Below, in pieces: positions 58,713 to 64,000 of a stretch of DNA of 64,000 nt. The notes below the pieces were generated by a model. The model did no database searches and was not told where the DNA came from. It saw only the letters and a list, made by a program, of their open reading frames with translations. A program made the translations under genes and the position numbers. This stretch comes from Micromonospora sp. BL4 (GTDB lineage Bacteria > Actinomycetota > Actinomycetes > Mycobacteriales > Micromonosporaceae): the NCBI RefSeq assembly GCF_003667505.1, contig NZ_RCVJ01000117.1, positions 1-64,000 on the forward strand. The letters run 5' to 3'. The stretch's first letter is position 1; each line of letters begins with the position of its first letter.

Positions 58713-60548
58713 GTGGCCGGTACGACCGACCTTGCCGCGGTGTGGTTAGCGGCGACCGACGAGCTCGCCGACGAGATCATCTCCGCCCAGCAGCGCGCCT
58801 ACCTCCGACTGACCCGGCTGCGGGCGATCGTCGAGGACACCGCGCTGCTCTCCGTCCCGGACGCGTTCACCCGCGACGTGATCGAGTCACGGCTGCGCCC
58901 GGCGATCACCGAGGCCCTCACCCGACGGCTCGGCCGGCCGATCCAGGTCGCGGTCACCGTGCGGGTGGCCGAGGACACCGCAGGCCGCCCGGCCGGCACC
59001 GTCTACCGCAGCGCCCCGGAGCCGGGGCCGACCGACGCCGAGGGTTCGCACGCCGGACCGTCCGACGACGAGCACTCCGGCCGGACGGCGGCCGACGCGG
59101 TCATCCCCGAACAGCAGCACCCGGCGCGAGCGCCCGAGCAGGCCGCGCCGCCGGCCCCGACCGGTCCGCCGCTCGCGCCGACCGCCGACGGGCACCGGTC
59201 CGGGCTGATACCGGCGAGCCGCGACGGGCAGGAGGCGTTGTTCAGCGCTGCGTTCGTGGAGCCGCTGCGGACGCCCCGGCCGGCGCCGGAGCGACGCGCC
59301 TACGACGATCAGGCCGCCCGCCTGGACCCGCCGGGTCCGGACACCCGGCCCTACGAGCCCCGCTACCGGGAGGACGCGGCGTCGGCGTCCCCGCGGGACC
59401 AGCACGTGATCCGCGCGCTGCCCCGGGACAGCGGGACGGACAGCGGTCCGGGTCGCAGCGGTGTGGATCATCGGAACGGGGGCCGCGACGACCGGCGGCT
59501 GCCCGGCGCCGACACGGGCGGCAACCGGCTCAACCCGAAGTACATGTTCGAGACGTTCGTCATCGGCTCGTCCAACCGGTTCGCCCATGCGGCGAGCGTG
59601 GCGGTGGCCGAGTCACCGGCGAAGGCGTACAACCCGCTGTTCATCTACGGCAGCTCCGGGCTGGGCAAGACGCACCTGCTGCACGCCATCGGGCACTACG
59701 CCACGACGCTCGGCAACGCCCGCTCGGTGCGGTACGTCTCGACCGAGGAGTTCACCAACGACTTCATCAACTCGCTCCGGGACGACAAGACCAGCGCGTT
59801 CCAGCGGCGCTACCGCGACGTCGACATCCTTTTGATCGACGACATCCAGTTCCTGGAAAACCGCGAGCGCACGCAGGAGGAGTTCTTCCACACCTTCAAC
59901 ACCCTGCACAACGCCAACAAGCAGATCGTCATCACGTCGGACCGGTCGCCGAAGCAGCTCGCCACGCTGGAGGACCGGCTGCGGACCCGGTTCGAGTGGG
60001 GTCTGCTCGCCGACATCCAGCCGCCGGACCTGGAGACGCGGATCGCGATTCTGCAGAAGAAGGCGGCGCAGGAGCGGCTCTACGCTCCTCCGGACGTGCT
60101 GGAGTTCATCGCCTCCCGGGTGTCGAACTCGATCCGGGAACTGGAGGGCGCGCTGATCCGGGTGACCGCGTTCGCCAGCCTGACCCGGTCGACCGTCGAG
60201 CTGTCGCTGGCCGAGGAGGTCCTGCGCGACTTCATCCCGGACGGCGCCGGCCCGGAGATCACCGCGGACCAGATCATGGTCTCCACGGCGGACTACTTCG
60301 GGGTGAGCCTGGAGGACCTGCGGGGGCAGTCCCGTTCCCGGGTGCTGGTCAACGCCCGCCAGGTGGCCATGTACCTGTGCCGGGAGTTGACCGAGTTGTC
60401 GCTGCCCCGGATCGGGCAGGCCTTCGGGGGCCGGGACCACACCACGGTCATGCACGCCGACCGCAAGATCCGCCAGCAGATGGCCGAGCGGCGCTCGCTC
60501 TACAACCAGATCGCCGAGCTGACCAACCGGATCAAACAGAACACCTGA
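58713..60548 (+). CDS. dnaA: Chromosomal replication initiator DnaA
   Basis: 611 residues. Domain I ([18 protein letters not shown] to about 90) recruits partners; a long Pro/Ala/Asp-rich domain II follows to about 265, as in actinobacteria. The AAA+ domain has [21 protein letters not shown], Walker [10 protein letters not shown] (near 313-321) and Walker [11 protein letters not shown] (near 373). The C-terminal DNA-binding domain has the [16 protein letters not shown] signature near 570. GTG 58713 is chosen because GGGGGTGG lies 7 nt upstream and it gives the standard domain I. It precedes oriC and dnaN. Confidence 0.97.
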   Translation: MAGTTDLAAVWLAATDELADEIISAQQRAYLRLTRLRAIVEDTALLSVPDAFTRDVIESRLRPAITEALTRRLGRPIQVAVTVRVAEDTAGRPAGTVYRSAPEPGPTDAEGSHAGPSDDEHSGRTAADAVIPEQQHPARAPEQAAPPAPTGPPLAPTADGHRSGLIPASRDGQEALFSAAFVEPLRTPRPAPERRAYDDQAARLDPPGPDTRPYEPRYREDAASASPRDQHVIRALPRDSGTDSGPGRSGVDHRNGGRDDRRLPGADTGGNRLNPKYMFETFVIGSSNRFAHAASVAVAESPAKAYNPLFIYGSSGLGKTHLLHAIGHYATTLGNARSVRYVSTEEFTNDFINSLRDDKTSAFQRRYRDVDILLIDDIQFLENRERTQEEFFHTFNTLHNANKQIVITSDRSPKQLATLEDRLRTRFEWGLLADIQPPDLETRIAILQKKAAQERLYAPPDVLEFIASRVSNSIRELEGALIRVTAFASLTRSTVELSLAEEVLRDFIPDGAGPEITADQIMVSTADYFGVSLEDLRGQSRSRVLVNARQVAMYLCRELTELSLPRIGQAFGGRDHTTVMHADRKIRQQMAERRSLYNQIAELTNRIKQNT

Positions 60549-60589
60549 GGCGTACGCCCGCCGTCGCCACGGCACGCAGCCACCGGGAC

Positions 60590-60625
60590 ACGCCCGGCCG
60601 GAGACCCGGCCGGGCGTTTCTTTCT
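60590..60625 (+). terminator. Terminator after dnaA
   Basis: Arms 60590-60601 (acgcccggccgg) and 60606-60617 form a perfect 12-bp stem, loop agac, followed by the T-rich tail ttctttct. It separates dnaA from oriC. Confidence 0.85.
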
Positions 60626-60699
60626 GGTTCCTGACGGGTCTCCGACTTGACCCTCGACATGGTGCAGACCACAGCATCTACGCCGTGACCGCTTCGATG

Positions 60700-61160
60700 C
60701 TCACTCGTTGTCCACAGCTCGTTGTCCACCGTCAGTGGATAACTACGGTCCGTCCTCCGCCGGTTACCCACAGGCTGTGGAGAAACCCTGTGTACGACGC
60801 TGTGGATGGCTGGGGACAACGGTGCGGTTGTCCACCGACGACCGGTGCCCTGTGTACGACCTGTTGAAGGTTCTGGGGATGACGCCAATGGTGATCTTCT
60901 TGACGATCCACAGGCTTGGGGAGAAAGTCGGTGGATTACCGGTGGACAACCGGTGGACAACGGTGGACAACCGGCCGCCGCGGTCGGGCTGTGGACACAC
61001 AAGGCGGTTTCACCCCCGGTTCTCCACAGCCAAATCACCGGTGGATAACCTGTCTGAGCTGCGCGGACCCGGGTTCTCCACAGTTTGCACAGGTGCGATG
61101 AAGACGATGAGTTATCTCTTCTAAGAGAACAAAAACCAATCATCACCGTTGGACTTTCTG
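60700..61160. other. Origin of replication oriC
   Basis: Between dnaA and dnaN are many DnaA boxes. Close to TTGTCCACA: 60708-60716 (exact), 60722-60730, 60828-60836. On the other strand: 60734-60742, 60801-60809, 60930-60938, 60941-60949, 60952-60960, 60962-60970, 60990-60998, 61040-61048. Weaker ones: 60764-60772, 60776-60784, 61020-61028, 61074-61082. The 60930-60970 block spaces four same-direction boxes at 11, 11 and 10 bp. An A/T-rich stretch at about 61099-61160 may be the unwinding site. Confidence 0.93.
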
Positions 61161-61336
61161 TGGATCGGGCCGAACGCTGCCGGATCAACCCGTCAGCATC
61201 GACACGATCCATGGGGCCGGGCGCACAGCCGATGCCCCCGCGCCCTAAAGTGCGATGGGTACCCGCACGGTCGGGCGGGACGGTAGGCAGCGGTCGGCAT
61301 GAGAGAGTTGTCGCTGACGTCGACGCGGAGGCATTG

Positions 61337-62470
61337 ATGAAGTTCCGAGTGGAGCGCGACGCGCTCGCCGAGGCCGTGGCCTGGACCGCGAAGAGTCTGC
61401 CGAGCCGGCCGTCCGTACCGGTGCTGGCCGGGGTGATGCTCCGCGTCACCGACGGCAACCTGCGGGTCTCCGGGTTCGACTACGAGGTCTCCAGCCAGGT
61501 CACCGTCGAGGTGCAGGGCGACGCCGACGGCGCCGCGCTGGTCTCCGGTCGCCTGCTCGCCGAGATCACCAAGGCACTGCCGGCCAAGCCGGTGGACATC
61601 GCCGCCGTCGGCGCCCACCTCGAGCTGGTCTGCGGCAGCGCGCGGTTCACCCTGCCCACCATGCCGGTGGAGGACTACCCCGCCCTGCCCGAGATGCCGC
61701 AGAGCGCCGGCACGGTCGACGCCGCCGCGTTCGCCACCGCGGTCTCGCAGGTGGCCATCGCCGCCGGCCGCGACGAGACGCTGCCGATGATGACCGGCGT
61801 CCGCGTCGAGCTCTCCGGCAGCACCCTGTCGATGCTCGCCACCGACCGCTACCGGCTGGCCTTGCGCGAGATCCAGTGGCGGCCGGACGACCCCGAGGTG
61901 AGCATCAACGCCCTGGTGCCGGCCCGCACCCTGAACGACACCGCCAAGGCGCTCGGCCCGCTGGGTGGCGAGGTCACCCTCGCTCTCGCCCAGGGCGCGG
62001 CGGGCGAGGGCATGGTCGGCCTCGCCGGTGGCACCCGGCGCACGACCAGCCGGCTGCTCGACGGGGCCAACTACCCGCCGGTGCGCTCGCTCTTCCCGGC
62101 CAGCCACAACGCCGAGGCCCGGGTGCCGGTCAGCACCCTGATCGAGGTGGTCAAGCGGGTCGCGCTGGTCGCCGAGCGGACCACGCCGGTGCTGCTCAGC
62201 TTCAGCGCCGACGGGCTGGTGGTCGAGGCCGGCGGCTCGGAGGAGGCACGGGCCAGCGAGGCGATGGAGGCCACCTTCACCGGCGACGCGCTGACCATCG
62301 GGTTCAACCCGCAGTACCTCATCGACGGCCTGGCCAACCTGGGTTCCCAGACCGCCATGCTCTCGTTCGTCGACGCCTTCAAGCCCGCGGTGATCTCACC
62401 CGCCGGCGAGGATGGCGAGGTCATTCCGGGGTACCGGTACCTCATCATGCCGATCCGCGTGTCCCGCTGA
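61337..62470 (+). CDS. dnaN: DNA polymerase III beta subunit (sliding clamp)
   Basis: 377 residues. Three clamp domains: MKFRVERDALAEAVAWTAKSLPSRP with VLAGVMLRVTDGNLRVSGFD, then VAIAAGRDETLPMMTGVRVEL with LATDRYRLALREI, then VSTLIEVVKRVALVAERTTPVLL and the ending YRYLIMPIRVSR. It tethers polymerase to DNA as a ring. ATG 61337 has GGAGG (61327-61331) 5 nt upstream; the frame is open earlier, but that part lies in the origin. Confidence 0.97.
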   Translation: MKFRVERDALAEAVAWTAKSLPSRPSVPVLAGVMLRVTDGNLRVSGFDYEVSSQVTVEVQGDADGAALVSGRLLAEITKALPAKPVDIAAVGAHLELVCGSARFTLPTMPVEDYPALPEMPQSAGTVDAAAFATAVSQVAIAAGRDETLPMMTGVRVELSGSTLSMLATDRYRLALREIQWRPDDPEVSINALVPARTLNDTAKALGPLGGEVTLALAQGAAGEGMVGLAGGTRRTTSRLLDGANYPPVRSLFPASHNAEARVPVSTLIEVVKRVALVAERTTPVLLSFSADGLVVEAGGSEEARASEAMEATFTGDALTIGFNPQYLIDGLANLGSQTAMLSFVDAFKPAVISPAGEDGEVIPGYRYLIMPIRVSR

Positions 62471-62510
62471 TCGCGCGCACCGATACCCAGATCCACGGAG
62501 GTAGGAACAC

Positions 62511-63383
62511 ATGCAGCTCGGCCTGGTAGGTCTCGGCCGGATGGGCGGCAACATGCGCGAGCGGTTGCGGGCCGCCGGCCACGAGGTGGTCGGCTTCGAC
62601 CACAACCCGCAGATCAGCGACGTGCCGACCCTCGCCGGGCTGGCTGAGAAGCTTGAGTCTCCGCGCGCGGTCTGGGTCATGGTGCCCGCCGGTGTCACGG
62701 ACGCGACCATCGACGAGCTCGCCGCCGTCCTGGGCGAGGGCGACATCATCATCGACGGCGGCAACTCCCGCTTCAGCGACGACGCTCCCCGCGCCGAGCG
62801 GCTCAACGAGCGCGGCATCGGCTACCTGGACGTCGGCGTCTCCGGCGGCGTGTGGGGCCGGCAGAACGGCTACGCGCTGATGGTCGGCGGCGCCCAGGAG
62901 CACGTCGACCGGCTGATGCCGATCTTCGAGGCGCTCAAGCCCGAGGGCGAGTTCGGCTTCGTGCACGCCGGGCCGGTCGGTGCCGGGCACTACTCGAAGA
63001 TGGTGCACAACGGCATCGAGTACGGCCTGATGCACGCCTACGCCGAGGGCTACGAGCTGCTGGCCGCCTCCGAGCTGGTGACCAACGTGCCGGGCGTGTT
63101 CAAGTCCTGGCGCGAGGGCACGGTGGTCCGCTCCTGGCTGCTCGACCTGCTGGACCGGGCGCTCGACGAGGACCCGGAGCTGGCCGAGCTGAGCGGTTAC
63201 ACCGAGGACACCGGCGAGGGCCGGTGGACGGTCGACGAGGCGGTCCGGCTGGCCGTGCCGCTGAACGTCATCACCGCCTCGCTGTTCGCCCGGTTCGCCT
63301 CCCGGCAGGACGACTCGCCCGCCATGAAGGCCGTCGCCGCGCTGCGCCAGCAGTTCGGCGGCCACGCCGTCCACAAGCGCTGA
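62511..63383 (+). CDS. gnd: 6-phosphogluconate dehydrogenase, short (decarboxylating) type
   Basis: 290 residues. The cofactor motif [15 protein letters not shown], the substrate blocks [16 protein letters not shown] [20 protein letters not shown] and [26 protein letters not shown] are intact, with [11 protein letters not shown]. It makes ribulose 5-phosphate and NAD(P)H from 6-phosphogluconate. The short form, about 300 residues, is normal beside dnaN in this group. GGAGG lies just before the ATG. It precedes recF by 16 bp. Confidence 0.94.
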   Translation: MQLGLVGLGRMGGNMRERLRAAGHEVVGFDHNPQISDVPTLAGLAEKLESPRAVWVMVPAGVTDATIDELAAVLGEGDIIIDGGNSRFSDDAPRAERLNERGIGYLDVGVSGGVWGRQNGYALMVGGAQEHVDRLMPIFEALKPEGEFGFVHAGPVGAGHYSKMVHNGIEYGLMHAYAEGYELLAASELVTNVPGVFKSWREGTVVRSWLLDLLDRALDEDPELAELSGYTEDTGEGRWTVDEAVRLAVPLNVITASLFARFASRQDDSPAMKAVAALRQQFGGHAVHKR

Positions 63384-63399
63384 GCGGTATCCACACCCT

Positions 63400-64000
63400 G
63401 TGTACGTCCACCGGCTGGAACTGGTCGACTTCCGCTCGTACGAGCGGGTCGCCGTCGACCTCCAGCCGGGGGCGAACGTCCTGATCGGCGCCAACGGCGT
63501 CGGCAAGACCAACCTCGTCGAGGCGCTGGGCTACGTGGCGACCCTGGACTCGCACCGGGTCGCCACGGACGCGCCGCTGGTCCGGATGGGCGCCTCCTCG
63601 GCGGTGATCCGCTGCGCGGTGGTGCACGACGGCCGTGAGCTCCTGGTCGAGCTGGAGATCGTGCCCGGCAGGGCCAACCGGGCCCGGCTGGGCCGCTCCC
63701 CGGCGCGGCGGGCCCGCGACGTGCTGGGCGCCCTGCGACTGGTGCTCTTCGCGCCAGAGGACCTGGAGCTGGTTCGGGGCGACCCGGCCGAGCGCCGCCG
63801 CTACCTGGACGACCTGCTGGTCAACCGGCAGCCCCGGTACGCCGGCGTGCGGGCCGACTACGAGCGGGTGGTCAAGCAGCGCAACGCCCTGCTGCGTACC
63901 GCGTACCTGGCCCGCAAGACCGGCGGGTCCCGGGGCGGCGACCTCGGCACCCTCGCCGTCTGGGACACCCACCTGGCGCAGCACGGCGCGGAGCTGTTGG
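63400..64000 (+). CDS. recF: DNA repair protein RecF, 3' end outside window
   Basis: The first 200 residues are visible; the frame is open to the window end. GTG 63400 opens with [21 protein letters not shown], and Walker A is [49 protein letters not shown] is typical of RecF. It binds DNA gaps with RecR/RecO to load RecA. The dnaA-dnaN-gnd-recF order is the usual actinobacterial one. Confidence 0.96.
   Translation, partial: MYVHRLELVDFRSYERVAVDLQPGANVLIGANGVGKTNLVEALGYVATLDSHRVATDAPLVRMGASSAVIRCAVVHDGRELLVELEIVPGRANRARLGRSPARRARDVLGALRLVLFAPEDLELVRGDPAERRRYLDDLLVNRQPRYAGVRADYERVVKQRNALLRTAYLARKTGGSRGGDLGTLAVWDTHLAQHGAELL

Noticed and set aside
61097..61111. DnaA-trio motif in gatgaagacgatgag after the last DnaA box
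   Set aside because: The triplets have 3-nt periodicity but the polarity and bases do not match the TAG-type trio consensus.
1..64000. tRNA or rRNA genes, insertion sequences, prophage or toxin-antitoxin pairs
   Set aside because: I looked for cloverleaf-like sequence, transposase motifs, terminal repeats and small paired genes and saw none I could support.

Overview
The window is about 70% GC or more, uses many GTG starts and has densely packed genes. It carries the chromosome-replication neighbourhood of an actinobacterium. The gene order rpsF-ssb-rpsR-rplI-dnaB, ponA, padR-ino1, cca, murJ, sigM, trxB-trxA, cwlM, parB-parA, rsmG, jag, yidC, yidD, rnpA, rpmH, dnaA, oriC, dnaN, gnd, recF matches, from memory, the Streptomyces/Micromonosporaceae origin region. 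A mycothiol-dependent-type enzyme and TTGTCCACA-type DnaA boxes agree with this. My best guess is Micromonosporaceae (Micromonospora or a relative). This is inference: there is no rRNA or other decisive marker in the window.

Layout. 1-5850: two tandem LppU-like one-pass membrane proteins (the first cut by the window edge), an ORC/Cdc6-like ATPase, a GNAT enzyme, a DoxX-like protein and a GT-C mannosyltransferase. 5855-8548 (minus): a translationally coupled molybdenum-cofactor operon moaC-moaB/mog-moeA-moaE. 8549-15095: a gene-free stretch, a GGDEF-EAL cyclic-di-GMP enzyme with a hairpin over its ribosome site, a second GT-C-like membrane protein, a phosphoribosyltransferase, a zinc-ribbon protein and a mycothiol-type isomerase. 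15120-21539 (mostly minus): dnaB, interrupted by a full-length intein with LAGLIDADG endonuclease motifs, and the rplI-rpsR-ssb-rpsF operon, whose leader looks like the S6:S18 autoregulatory RNA. 22124-32524: endonuclease IV, two large membrane proteins, the class A PBP ponA, a DUF5318 protein, and padR-ino1 with a perfect operator palindrome. 32632-36899: ogt, an NfeD/flotillin pair and cca. 37027-45409: murJ, a separate pseudokinase, sigM, a likely anti-sigma factor, trxB-trxA with a SigR-type promoter, and cwlM. 45451-50037: a GNAT protein, an aminotransferase, a D-Ala-D-Ala ligase homologue and a HIT-like protein with an acidic repeat tail. 50038-51914: a 1.9-kb gap holding parS and DnaA boxes. 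51915-58079 (minus): parB, parA, rsmG, jag, yidC, yidD, rnpA, rpmH. 58713-64000 (plus): dnaA, oriC, dnaN, gnd and the start of recF.

Together the genes cover initiation (DnaA, oriC, DnaN, DnaB, SSB), segregation (ParA, ParB and five parS sites), envelope growth (PonA, MurJ, pseudokinase, CwlM, YidC), redox defence (TrxA, TrxB) and RNA maturation (RnpA, Cca, RsmG). No rRNA, tRNA, CRISPR array, insertion sequence or prophage was seen. The most noteworthy items are the DnaB intein, parS sites inside the parA coding sequence, DnaA boxes away from oriC (beside dnaB, after murJ and around parS), helically phased boxes inside oriC, and two leaders that can hide a Shine-Dalgarno sequence. I did not find a convincing wholly new multi-gene system.
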